Shown here piece after piece: positions 43,935 to 52,435 of a DNA stretch of 64,000 nucleotides. The stretch is taken from contig NZ_AP017367.1 of assembly GCF_001548395.1 (NCBI RefSeq), forward strand, positions 4,439,001 to 4,503,000, read 5' to 3'. The DNA comes from Leptolyngbya sp. O-77 (GTDB lineage: Bacteria; Cyanobacteriota; Cyanobacteriia; Elainellales; Elainellaceae). The position numbers and the translations under genes are program-made. The first letter of the stretch is position 1; the number at the start of each line of letters is the position of its first letter. Under the pieces are notes generated by a model that was not told the origin of the DNA, made no database searches, and was given only the letters and a program-made list of their open reading frames with translations.

Positions 43935-44594
43935 ATGCAACTCCTCGACGACCTGGCAGCCCATTGGCAAATCGAAGATCCGGAAGAACAGCGGCTCATC
44001 TCCAACGTCTCTTGGGCGCAATATGAAACGCTGCTGGCAGAACGGGGCGACAGCCTTGCCTACCGGGTGAACTATTTAGATGGAGTGTTGGAAATTGTGG
44101 CACCGAGCCGTCGGCATGAGTCCAGAAAAACTCGCATTGGGGATTTGATGTTGATCTATTTCTTGGAAGCAGAAATTGAATATTTCCCCACCGGGTTTAC
44201 CACCTTTCGCCAGGCACAGCAACAGGTTGGGCTAGAGCTAGACGAGAGCTATTGCATTGGCAGCGAGAAGGAGATTCCAGATTTGGCGATCGAAGTCATC
44301 GTCACCAGTGGCGGGATGAACCGACTAGAACGGTTTCGGCGGCTGGGCATTTCAGAAGTCTGGTTTTGGCAGGGCGATCGCTTTTCGATTTACCATCTCC
44401 GCGAACAGGCTCCTAAATCGTTTTTGCAAACGGCTGGCTATGAGCTAGTTCAGCACAGTGAATTGCTGCCTGAACTGGATGTAGAATTCCTGAGTGAATG
44501 CGTTCGCAATGCCAATCCGCTGGCAGCCGCGAAGACATTTCGTCAGAGCGTGCGTCAGCAAATGGGACTGAACAAGGGCGGTCGCCCATCTTAA
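43935..44594 (+). CDS. Uma2-family (DUF820) PD-(D/E)XK-like protein, copy 3
   Basis: The 219-residue Uma2/DUF820 protein has YLDGVLEIVAPSRRHESRKT, a tyrosine-rich middle, IPDLAIEVIVTSGGMNRLER (metal-site Asp and Glu) and FRRLGISEVWFWQGDRFSIY. It is divergent from the tandem pair at 3711-4990. Function is unknown beyond a predicted nuclease fold. Confidence 0.9.
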   Translation: MQLLDDLAAHWQIEDPEEQRLISNVSWAQYETLLAERGDSLAYRVNYLDGVLEIVAPSRRHESRKTRIGDLMLIYFLEAEIEYFPTGFTTFRQAQQQVGLELDESYCIGSEKEIPDLAIEVIVTSGGMNRLERFRRLGISEVWFWQGDRFSIYHLREQAPKSFLQTAGYELVQHSELLPELDVEFLSECVRNANPLAAAKTFRQSVRQQMGLNKGGRPS

Positions 44595-44839
44595 TGTTAT
44601 GTTCCTCTATCTCTGCCCAAAGGCGAAGCGCCAAACTTGCAGTAGTCCAACTCACCAATCGACTCCGGTGGCTTCATTTCTGCCAGCAGACGTGGCGATG
44701 CTGCTTCCGCCTCGATCAGGTCGATCGGCTAGGTTTCAAAAGATGGGGTATCAAAAAGTGTAACTGAACGTACCGTCTCTCCTGGGCAGTGCCAAAGTAG
44801 GAGCATCCTTAAATTCATTCCTATGAGGAGATGATAGCA

Positions 44840-45613
44840 ATGAAACCCGCGATGCCTTCTATGATAAAAACGGCAATGAAACCAAGCAGACTGACGCGCA
44901 CAGCCTTTGGGCTGAGTTCGGCGGTGCTGTTGGCGGTGGGTGGGCTGAGCCTGATGCCGATAAACCCCGATCCAGTAATGGCGAACGAAGTGATGACGCG
45001 CGTGTTGACGGTAACGGGAACCGGGAACGAGTTTATCCCCACCACGCTGAGCCAGGTCAACCTGGGGGTAGAAGTGCGGGGGGCAACCGCAGAAGCCGCC
45101 CAGCAAGACGCAGCGCGTCGATCCAATGCAGTTGTGCAATTGCTGCGATCGCGCCAGGTTGATAAGCTGCAAACCACAGGCATCAACCTCACCCCAGTCT
45201 ACAACTACAACAACAACGAGCAGCGGCTGGTAGGCTATACAGCCACGAACACCGTCAGCTTCCGTGTGCCGACGGAGCAGGCTGGTGGGCTGCTGGATGA
45301 AGCCGTGAAAGCAGGGGCCAGCCGCATCGATAGCGTTAGCTTTGTAGCGTCGGATGAGGCGATCGCCCAGGCCCAACAGGTCGCGCTCCGCGAAGCCGTG
45401 CAGCAGGCCCAGTCCCAGGCGGATACTGTCCTGGCAGCGTTAGGTCTGCGCCGTCAAGAAATTGTCGGTGTGCAGATCAACTATGCCTCCGCGCCCCCGC
45501 CGATGCCGGTCTTGCGCCAGTCTATGGCAATGGAGGCTGCTGCTCCCCCCACCCCTGTCATTGGAGGGGAACAGGAAGTGCAAACAACCGTCACGCTCCA
45601 AATTCGCTATTAG
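44840..45613 (+). CDS. Exported SIMPL-domain (DUF541) protein
   Basis: The 257-residue protein has a signal peptide (RTAFGLSSAVLLAVGGLSLM) and a SIMPL/DUF541 domain: VLTVTGTGNEFIPTTLSQVN, LGVEVRGATAEAAQQDAARR, TTGINLTPVYNYNNN, YTATNTVSFRVPTEQAG, ALREAVQQAQSQADTVLAAL. Such periplasmic proteins (YggE-like) are linked to oxidative stress in other bacteria; the exact role is unknown. ATG 44840 is preferred over 44831 because GAGGAG stands nine bases before it. Confidence 0.88.
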   Translation: MKPAMPSMIKTAMKPSRLTRTAFGLSSAVLLAVGGLSLMPINPDPVMANEVMTRVLTVTGTGNEFIPTTLSQVNLGVEVRGATAEAAQQDAARRSNAVVQLLRSRQVDKLQTTGINLTPVYNYNNNEQRLVGYTATNTVSFRVPTEQAGGLLDEAVKAGASRIDSVSFVASDEAIAQAQQVALREAVQQAQSQADTVLAALGLRRQEIVGVQINYASAPPPMPVLRQSMAMEAAAPPTPVIGGEQEVQTTVTLQIRY

Positions 45614-45791
45614 TCTCGTTCGTCAATCTTTGGCACGATACAGCAGTTTTGAAGTTGGGGCGGTATGCAGAGGGTTACGAAATCCTTGTTTCTCGCAGGC
45701 AGCGCGTCCCTCACCACAAAAGCAAGTGCTAAGCAAGGATTGGAGCAGTCCATACCCAGCATCAAACGTAACTAACGTAACTAAAGCAAAA

Positions 45792-45825
45792 GGCTGCATG
45801 GCGGAAATTTTCGAACCATGCAGCC
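45792..45825 (-). terminator. Intrinsic terminator after the 227-aa exported protein gene
   Basis: The perfect 10-bp stem GGCTGCATGG/CCATGCAGCC is followed on the minus strand by TTTTGCTTT. It lies 36 bases past the stop of the gene at 45862-46545 and could also stop transcription from the SIMPL gene on the plus strand. Confidence 0.75.
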
Positions 45826-45861
45826 TCTATGAAGTTTGAAAGAAACAAATCGGAGCAAAAG

Positions 45862-46545
45862 TTATTCGGAAACCGCCTCAATCTTCTGCTTGATCTCCTC
45901 CGTAATCGTTTCTAGAGAAGGTGCAAACTCTTCTTTCTTCTTCAGACCAATCTTGATTTTTTCGGCGATTTCGTCTGCCGTCGGTGCAACGCCATCTTTG
46001 CCGGGTGTGATGCCTTTTGCCTTCACTTTCTCGGCAATTTCTTCAGCAGTCGGAGCAAACATCTCCTTCTTCTTCAGACCGAATTTGATCTTTTCAGTGA
46101 TCTCTTCAATAGATGGCTTGAATAGCCCCTTCTTTCGCATGAAAAACTCGGTGCGCTGCTCTGGGGTCAGGGTGGCAAAGAAGTCGCTCTTGGGCAGGCC
46201 CTTGATTAGGCTGGCAAGCTCAGACTTTTGTTCTGGTGTCAAGGTTAGTGACTTGAATGCCTTGCGGAGACTGTCGCCGCCTGCAATTTCGGCGGCAAAC
46301 TGATCAATCTGGTCAGGGCGCAAAACAGCAGCGAGTTGAGGGAGCACTTCTTCATTGAGCTGTTGCAGAAGCTCTTTTTGCGACTCGGTCAAATCCAGGT
46401 CGCTGGTTTGCGTTAGACCCGGAAACGCTTTTAATAAATCAGAAATGGAAAACTGGGAAATCGGAAAGGCATGGGCAGCAGTTCCCAATAAAAGGTTCAA
46501 CCCCATGATTAGGGAAACTACTAAAGACAGAAACGCACGTCTCAT
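45862..46545 (-). CDS. Exported protein with repeated helical EEIxEKIK modules
   Basis: The 227-residue protein starts with a signal peptide (RAFLSLVVSLIMGLNLLLG, ending AAHAF). A helical region with two LTPEQ-type motifs (LTLTPEQKSELASLIKGLP, TLTPEQRTEFF) recalls periplasmic LTXXQ/CpxP-like proteins. The C-terminal half has four imperfect repeats of the form FAPTAEEIAEKVK with Lys-rich links (FGLKKKEMFAPT, IGLKKKEEFAPS). A periplasmic chaperone-like or surface role is possible but unproven. The upstream region has an iteron-like 15-bp repeat array, and a terminator follows the gene. Confidence 0.75.
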   Translation of the reverse strand: MRRAFLSLVVSLIMGLNLLLGTAAHAFPISQFSISDLLKAFPGLTQTSDLDLTESQKELLQQLNEEVLPQLAAVLRPDQIDQFAAEIAGGDSLRKAFKSLTLTPEQKSELASLIKGLPKSDFFATLTPEQRTEFFMRKKGLFKPSIEEITEKIKFGLKKKEMFAPTAEEIAEKVKAKGITPGKDGVAPTADEIAEKIKIGLKKKEEFAPSLETITEEIKQKIEAVSE

Positions 46546-46595
46546 CGGATATGTCCTTCTTGTTTGAGAGAATCAGGCTGATTTAGTTTTTCGAT

Positions 46596-46688
46596 GTCAA
46601 TCAACTTGAAGTCAGTTAACTTTAAGTCAATCAGCTTTAAGTCAATCAGCTCTAAATTAAATCAGCTTTAAACTTAAATCAGCTTTAA
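46596..46688. repeat. 15-17-bp iterons upstream of the 227-aa exported protein gene
   Basis: Six direct repeats start at 46596, 46611, 46626, 46641, 46656 and 46672. The core is GTCAATCAGCTTTAA with variants. They lie about 50-145 bases upstream of the ATG at 46545. The near-helical-turn multiples and AT-richness could mean a multi-site operator or simply a minisatellite. Confidence 0.7.
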
Positions 46689-46820
46689 TCAACATTGTGC
46701 TGGTGATGGAAAACACTCTTCTTCACCCATCAGCATTACACCAGTGTATGAAGCTGTGTGTATCCGTAAATGCGAGAAAGCGATCAAGTAGGGTTCAGGT
46801 TTAGATGGTGCAGGTTCAGA

Positions 46821-47612
46821 TTATGCAGGGGAAGAGGCTTGGGCATGTTCTTTGAAGGCGGCGATCGCCATCACAGAAATGATCATCAGCGGAATGATCA
46901 AACTCCACCAAGTTTCGGAAACCATGACAAAATAAACCGCCGACGCGCCGCCCAGCGCAAACCCCAGGATGACGGGAAAAACGCGGCCTATCCGTTCAAC
47001 CGCTTCGGCAACCTCCTGGCTGGCCTGGGGGTTTTTGTGCATCGTCAGCTTGCCCACGACATACTGCACCATGTCGATGGTGAGCTGTGTGGTGTTGCCC
47101 GTCATCACGGTGGTTGGGATGTAGCTTTTAAACACGCCTTTTGCTTCTTTCATCAGCGCGTTTTGAATTGCCATTGCCACCACGCCGGTCATCGCGATGG
47201 GGAAAATCAGATCTTCCTGCACGTCTACAAGCAGGGAGGGGGAGAGACTCGTCGCCACGACGAGAAACACCGCCAAGGCGATCGCCTCTAGGGTCAGCAG
47301 CACTGCAAACACCGGCCACTTCTTGCCCCGTGCAAACCGAGCGACCAGTGACGTGATGGCCACCGTCAGCATAAAGATGGGCAGCATCAGCAGCCGCGTC
47401 ACCGTGCTGCCTTCGTCCGATGCCACAAAGGACGACCCTGCCAGCGCAATGTTGCCTGTGACATGGGCGGTGAAAATGCCAAACAGAATAATAAATGCTG
47501 AGGTATCCACAAACCCTGCCACCCAACTCAGCAGAAACCCTGCGGGCCCGTCGCTGAGCAAAAATGAACTTAATCGAAACGTTTCACCGTCTGCCCTCGA
47601 AGTCGCAACCAT
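46821..47612 (-). CDS. YoaK/DUF1275-family membrane protein
   Basis: The 263-residue protein has about six membrane segments and the DUF1275 signature regions: LLSWVAGFVDTSAFIILFGI, FTAHVTGNIALAGSSF, VAMAIQNALMKEAKGVFKSY and PTTVMTGNTTQLTIDM. Function of the family is unknown; transport is suspected. It stands alone on the minus strand. Confidence 0.88.
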   Translation of the reverse strand: MVATSRADGETFRLSSFLLSDGPAGFLLSWVAGFVDTSAFIILFGIFTAHVTGNIALAGSSFVASDEGSTVTRLLMLPIFMLTVAITSLVARFARGKKWPVFAVLLTLEAIALAVFLVVATSLSPSLLVDVQEDLIFPIAMTGVVAMAIQNALMKEAKGVFKSYIPTTVMTGNTTQLTIDMVQYVVGKLTMHKNPQASQEVAEAVERIGRVFPVILGFALGGASAVYFVMVSETWWSLIIPLMIISVMAIAAFKEHAQASSPA

Positions 47613-47967
47613 GAACGCCAGTGCTCCTAGTAACAGTGATTGCAGGGGTCTATTGCAGGTCTATTTCAGAGATTATTGAATAACACAGAAGCGCAAGAGC
47701 TTTGCCCCCGCGCCCAGATAAATAACAGCGAAGCACGAACAATGGATCGCTGGATCGCCAACAGCAGAGATCAGCAACTCGTGTCCCTAAACCTAGTCAG
47801 CCTTGGAAACCCCCTTGCGCGTAGCATATTATCCCCAAGGGGGAGGGTGTTTTGTGTTTTTTGATACGGTTCGGGGCGAACGAGGTGGACGGGGTGTGAG
47901 GGGAGCGGGAAGAACGAAGAGGGAAGAAGGAAGAAGGAAGAAGGAAGAAGGAAGAGAGAGGAATGGG
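47613..47967. other. Gap with hairpin and GGAAGAA repeat, no recognised gene
   Basis: The 355-base gap contains a perfect 8-bp inverted repeat (CCCCCTTG 47810-47817 and CAAGGGGG 47836-47843) followed on the plus strand by a T-rich tract, so it resembles a terminator but serves no known plus-strand gene. A GAAGGAA simple repeat lies at about 47919-47960. No convincing coding frame was found. Confidence 0.55.
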
Positions 47968-50586
47968 TTAGGAGAGTTCTGCGATCGCCTGAGAGATTGG
48001 GATTTGAATCACAAATTCGGTGCCTTGTCCCGGTTCTGAGAAACATTCCAGGGTACCGCCGTGCTTTTCGGTCACGATTTGATAGCTGATAGACATGCCC
48101 ATGCCGGTGCCTTTGCCGACGGGCTTGGTGGTAAAAAACGGGTCAAAGATGCGCTGCTTGACGCTGGGTAGCATTCCGGCGCCGTTATCGATGATGTGAA
48201 TGCTGACTCGATGATTGGGCAAGACCTGAGTTTTGATGCAGATAGTGCTGGGTTGAGCCTGCTGGTCGGCGATCGCCCGCTGCTGGTCACGTTCTTCTAG
48301 CGCGTCGATGGCGTTTGACAGGATGTTCATAAACACCTGATTTAGCTGACCTGCATAGCACTCGACGGGCGGCAGCGAGCCGTATTCCTTGATCACCCGA
48401 ATCTCTTCGCGGCCAGGGCGCGTCTTCAGGCGATTGTGCAAGATCATCAGCGTGCTGTCGATGCCGTCGTGGAGGTCTACAGGCTTAGACTCGGCTTCGT
48501 CTAGCCGGGAGAAAATGCGGAGCGATCGCACAATTTCATGAATCCGCTCGGTGCCCACCCGCATGGAGTTGAGCAGCTTGGGCAAATCTTCGCGCAGAAA
48601 CTCTAGATCAATCTCTTCGGCATAGTGGGCAATTTGGGGTGTGGGTTCATGATACTCCTGCTGATACAAGTCCATCAGAGTCAGCAAATCGCGGACATAG
48701 TTGCGGGCGTGGGCCAGGTTGCCGTGGATAAAGTTCACTGGGTTGTTGATTTCATGGGCAATGCCGGCCACTAGTTGCCCCAAGCTCGACATTTTTTCAC
48801 TTTGCACCATCTGCGCCTGGGTGCGCTGAAGCTCTTGCAGCGCGTGTTGCAGTTCCTCGCTCTGGGCGCGGCTCTGGGCGTAGAGTTCGGCCTGGTCAAT
48901 GGCGATCGCCAATTGGGTCGCCACCAATTGCAGCAAATCGCGCTCTCGCTCGGCCCACGGGCGCACCTGCTGAAAGTGATTGCCAATCAAGCAGCCAATT
49001 CGTCCTGAATGGGTTTGCAGTGGCACTAGCACCACCGACTGCACCCTCGATTCTGTCAGCAGCCCCTTGAAAATGGGATCGGCACACTGGCTAATATTGT
49101 CAATCCACACCAATTGCTGCTGAAGCAATTGCTGCGTTATAAAATCGCCCACCAGTCGCAGCGGATAGTCTCCCAGCAAGCTCGGAGCGCAGTGACTCCG
49201 GGCTTCTTGCACAATCTGCCAATGGGGCACTTTGGCATTTGGGACAATCCAACAAAACCCGCAATAGTCGATTTCCAGCAGGTTCCGCACGGCCTGGATC
49301 GCGGTTTCTAGAACCGTTTCCAGGTGGAGAGAATTGCGGATCTGGTTGGCAAGCTGGTTCAGTAGGGTTTGGCGATCGGCATAGTCCTGAATCGCTTCTT
49401 CTGCCCGCTTGCGATCGGTGATGTCGATGGCGATGCCGCCTACCACCTGTTGTCCTGAGCCGTCCGACATGGGAAATTTGTAGACCAGCGAATCGCCAAT
49501 CGTGCCATCCGGCAGCGGAATCGGCTCGATCGTAGCCAGCAGACGACGGTTGTGAATGACGGTTTGAACGTTGTGCAAAAATTCTGCCGCGACCTCTTTG
49601 GGGTATAGATCAAATAGCGACTTGCCCACCACGTCCGGCGTGGGCAGGGTGAACATTTTCAAATAGGTTTGGTTGATGTAGAGCATTTGCCCGTCGTAGC
49701 TGACCATCCAGGCAGCCGTTGGGCTGTGATCCATAAATGCCTGGAAACGCTCCTCGCTGCGGCGGCGGGCCTCTTCTGCTTCCTTGCGCGGCGTGATGTC
49801 TAGCACGGTGCCCACCATTGACAGGGGCTTGCCATCTTCGCTCCATAGAACATCGCCCCGACCCGCCAGCCAGTGAACCGATCCGTCGGGCCAGATCACT
49901 CGATAATCCGCAGCATAGGCAGTTTTGCCTGCAATTGCTGATTCGATTGCCCGGTTAACCCGCACAACATCCTCAGGGTGAATTGACTTTGCACAGGTTG
50001 CCCAGGTGCCATCGAAGGTTTCATCCGTCAGTCCAAACAGATGCTTCGCTTCGTCGCTGAAGTGTTCCAGATGATCCGTTGCAATATTCCATTCCCAGAT
50101 GCCTGTTTGCGCTGCCTTGAGCGCCAGCCGCATCCGCTGTTCACTTCGTTGCCATGCCTTCTCGACCTCCTGACGCTGAGCCTCTAGCTGGAGGCGATCG
50201 CCAATATCTCGCCATGTCGTATGCAGAATGGTGCGCCCCTGCCACTCGATCGCCGTCAGCAATACCTCCACCCACAAGTCTTCCCCATTCATGCGGTGGT
50301 GCATCCATTCAAATCGGTGACTGCCCCGCCGCAGGGCGATCGCCATCATCTCGTTTGCCTTCTCAAAGGAAGGGAACCCGTCGGGCTGCACCGCAGGCGA
50401 GAGCATGGCTGGATGCAGCGATTGCACCTGCGCTTTGTCCGTACAGCCCAGCAGGGCGATCGCCGCTGGATTGCAATCAATGAATACGTTGTCATCAATC
50501 AGCAAAATAGCGTCGGCAGAGCGCTCAAAAAGCTGGCGAAAACAGTCTTCGGATGGGGGGAAACCGAAACCAGCAGGTTCAATCAT
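47968..50586 (-). CDS. Multi-PAS/GAF sensor histidine kinase
   Basis: The 872-residue soluble hybrid-sensor-like kinase has three PAS/PAC units (about 10-140, 150-275, 280-400), a GAF domain (about 420-570), a coiled linker and a HisKA/HATPase core. The phospho-acceptor His lies in GQLVAGIAHEINNPVNFIHG. The N box is NQVFMNILSNAIDALEER, the G1 box VSIHIIDNGAGMLPSVKQR, then FTTKPVGKGTGMGMSISYQI. There is no membrane segment and no receiver domain. It is divergent from the sigma-54 operon across a 319-base gap. Its partner regulator is not adjacent in an obvious way; the NtrC-type regulator next door has its own kinase. Confidence 0.93.
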   Translation of the reverse strand: MIEPAGFGFPPSEDCFRQLFERSADAILLIDDNVFIDCNPAAIALLGCTDKAQVQSLHPAMLSPAVQPDGFPSFEKANEMMAIALRRGSHRFEWMHHRMNGEDLWVEVLLTAIEWQGRTILHTTWRDIGDRLQLEAQRQEVEKAWQRSEQRMRLALKAAQTGIWEWNIATDHLEHFSDEAKHLFGLTDETFDGTWATCAKSIHPEDVVRVNRAIESAIAGKTAYAADYRVIWPDGSVHWLAGRGDVLWSEDGKPLSMVGTVLDITPRKEAEEARRRSEERFQAFMDHSPTAAWMVSYDGQMLYINQTYLKMFTLPTPDVVGKSLFDLYPKEVAAEFLHNVQTVIHNRRLLATIEPIPLPDGTIGDSLVYKFPMSDGSGQQVVGGIAIDITDRKRAEEAIQDYADRQTLLNQLANQIRNSLHLETVLETAIQAVRNLLEIDYCGFCWIVPNAKVPHWQIVQEARSHCAPSLLGDYPLRLVGDFITQQLLQQQLVWIDNISQCADPIFKGLLTESRVQSVVLVPLQTHSGRIGCLIGNHFQQVRPWAERERDLLQLVATQLAIAIDQAELYAQSRAQSEELQHALQELQRTQAQMVQSEKMSSLGQLVAGIAHEINNPVNFIHGNLAHARNYVRDLLTLMDLYQQEYHEPTPQIAHYAEEIDLEFLREDLPKLLNSMRVGTERIHEIVRSLRIFSRLDEAESKPVDLHDGIDSTLMILHNRLKTRPGREEIRVIKEYGSLPPVECYAGQLNQVFMNILSNAIDALEERDQQRAIADQQAQPSTICIKTQVLPNHRVSIHIIDNGAGMLPSVKQRIFDPFFTTKPVGKGTGMGMSISYQIVTEKHGGTLECFSEPGQGTEFVIQIPISQAIAELS

Positions 50587-50905
50587 GAGGTTCTAGAGCA
50601 AGAAAAGGGGCCGAGTCTATATCATGCAAGGCAATTGAGGTGGGGGTTGACGGAGCATTACTTCACAACACCCAGGTAAACACCATGTTGGGAAAACGCT
50701 AATCTAAAAACGCTAATCTATAAAGCAGTTGGGGGCTGGGGAAGCTGCAAATGCCGTCCCACGGGCGATCGCCCCTAACAGTCATCAGGCTACACCCCGA
50801 CTGAATCCTTATCCAGAGTGCCCTATCTCTATTACCTTGCCAACACCTGCTAACCGCTAAACAGCCCATCTAAATCGTAGAGTTCTACGGTAATGCTAAT
50901 CCTTA
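50587..50905. other. Divergent intergenic region between two histidine kinase genes
   Basis: The 319-base region should hold the promoters of the PAS kinase (minus) and of the sigma-54 operon (plus). An AACGCTAATCTA direct repeat lies at about 50695-50721 and one HIP1 site at about 50764. No -24/-12 sigma-54 site was found here, so the operon itself is probably read by a sigma-70-type factor. Confidence 0.5.
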
Positions 50906-52435
50906 ATGACAAAACTTCAGAGAGATTGGACAGCTTTTTTTCCACGGCTCACGCTCCAGCGGCAGTTGACCCTGTTGCTCATGGTGTTTATCGGGCTGGG
51001 GGGAGCTGCGATGGGGCTACTGGCAGAGGTTTATCACCGCCGCGAAAGTACACTTACAGCTCGCACTCAAGCCGAACTCTCTCAGGCGAATGCGCTGCTC
51101 ATCCAAAAATTTTTGGAATCCGATTTGGTCAATTCTCAAACGTTTGGCAAGTCGGAAGACGACGTCCTCTGGCAGCGGTCGAGTCAGGCTTTGGCAGATT
51201 TCCCGCGTGTCGAGGGCGGCTTTTACCTGCATCAGGTCGATCAACTCCTGGGCTATGCCTTTCCAACTCACGGGGGAAAAGTGCCCAAGCGGGATGTCCC
51301 GCCCACCGAGCGGGGAATTATCTTAGACTTGGTGCGGCAAACCACGGCGCTGCGAGTGCCCCAGGAAAAAGTGCTGCACGCAGGCATTGATACAGTGATT
51401 TTGCGAGCAGAACCGCTGCCCTTTCGCGGTGCGGTGTGGACGATGAAGCGGATTCCTCAGGCTCAGGATCACCAGTCTCGGCTCCTAACCCTGTTGCTGG
51501 TGTGTTTGATGCTACTGGCCATCGCATGGACGCTGTTGATTCTGGTGCAGTTGCGTCATGGCGTGCGATCGCTTCAGCACGGCATCAAGGAAATCGAAGA
51601 AGGGCGAGCTGATGAGATTGTGCCGCTGGCCCTGGAGATGGGGCAAGTTGGCGCAGCTATCACCTCCATGCACCAGCGGCGACGAGAACTGGAAAACCGC
51701 CTCCAGCGCGTTGAGCGCTTGGCCTCTTTGGGACAACTGGTGGCAGGGGTTGCCCACGAGGTGCGGAACCCGCTAGCAAGTTTGCGGCTGAACTTAGAAT
51801 ATTTGGCTCGCCAGGCCCAGCGACAGGGTAATGTTTTGTCGATCGACCATCTCACCGAGCAAATCGATCGCCTAGAGGCACTGGTGCGACAATTGCTGTA
51901 TTTTGACAAACGCCAGCAGGATGAGGCATGGGTTCCAGAATCTCTAGAAAAAATTGTGCAAGAGGCAGTTTCTCTGCTCCGTCTAGAGGCTCAACAGCAA
52001 GGCATCGAGTTGGTCTATCAACCACCGGGGCGATCGCTCCTGCCAATTCCACTGCGCTGTCGCAGCCTCAATCAAATGATGGTGAATCTCATTCTCAATG
52101 CTATTCAGGCGAGCCAAGCGGGGCAAACCATCACGGTGGGAGTGGAGGAGGAGGGCGATTATCTCGTGGCCTGGGTCGAAGATGCAGGGAAGGGGGTGCC
52201 TCCTGAACTGAAGGAGCAGATTTTCAATCCCTTCGTATCGACCAAACCTGATGGAACCGGGCTTGGATTATCCATTAGTCATGAAATTGTCGTGCAACAC
52301 GGCGGCTATATCGATCTACAATCTCGCCCTGGCTGCACGCGGTTCAGCGCGTATCTTCCCAAACAGCCTAAACCTGGCATAAGCAGTCTAGAGCTAGCAA
52401 AACGAGGGCGAAATGGCAAAAATTCTGATCATTGA
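50906..52435 (+). CDS. Membrane sensor histidine kinase of the sigma-54 cassette (NtrB/ZraS-like)
   Basis: The 509-residue kinase has two membrane segments (about 17-40, LTLLLMVFIGLGGAAMGLLA; about 190-215, LLTLLLVCLMLLAIAWTLLI) flanking a periplasmic sensor domain of roughly 150 residues. A HAMP-like linker follows, then HisKA/HATPase: LGQLVAGVAHEVRNPLASL (acceptor His), NQMMVNLILNAIQASQ (N box), WVEDAGKGVPPELKEQIF (G1) and PDGTGLGLSISHEIV (G2). The layout resembles ZraS/AtoS-type kinases that feed NtrC-class activators. Its 3' end overlaps the response regulator gene by 23 bases, so the two are translationally coupled. It likely senses an envelope or periplasmic signal (inference). Confidence 0.93.
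   Translation: MTKLQRDWTAFFPRLTLQRQLTLLLMVFIGLGGAAMGLLAEVYHRRESTLTARTQAELSQANALLIQKFLESDLVNSQTFGKSEDDVLWQRSSQALADFPRVEGGFYLHQVDQLLGYAFPTHGGKVPKRDVPPTERGIILDLVRQTTALRVPQEKVLHAGIDTVILRAEPLPFRGAVWTMKRIPQAQDHQSRLLTLLLVCLMLLAIAWTLLILVQLRHGVRSLQHGIKEIEEGRADEIVPLALEMGQVGAAITSMHQRRRELENRLQRVERLASLGQLVAGVAHEVRNPLASLRLNLEYLARQAQRQGNVLSIDHLTEQIDRLEALVRQLLYFDKRQQDEAWVPESLEKIVQEAVSLLRLEAQQQGIELVYQPPGRSLLPIPLRCRSLNQMMVNLILNAIQASQAGQTITVGVEEEGDYLVAWVEDAGKGVPPELKEQIFNPFVSTKPDGTGLGLSISHEIVVQHGGYIDLQSRPGCTRFSAYLPKQPKPGISSLELAKRGRNGKNSDH

Noticed and set aside
45631..45646. Sigma-54-like site TGGCACG after the SIMPL gene
   Set aside because: The GC expected at -12 is one base too close and the TTGC element is absent; no gene follows on that strand.
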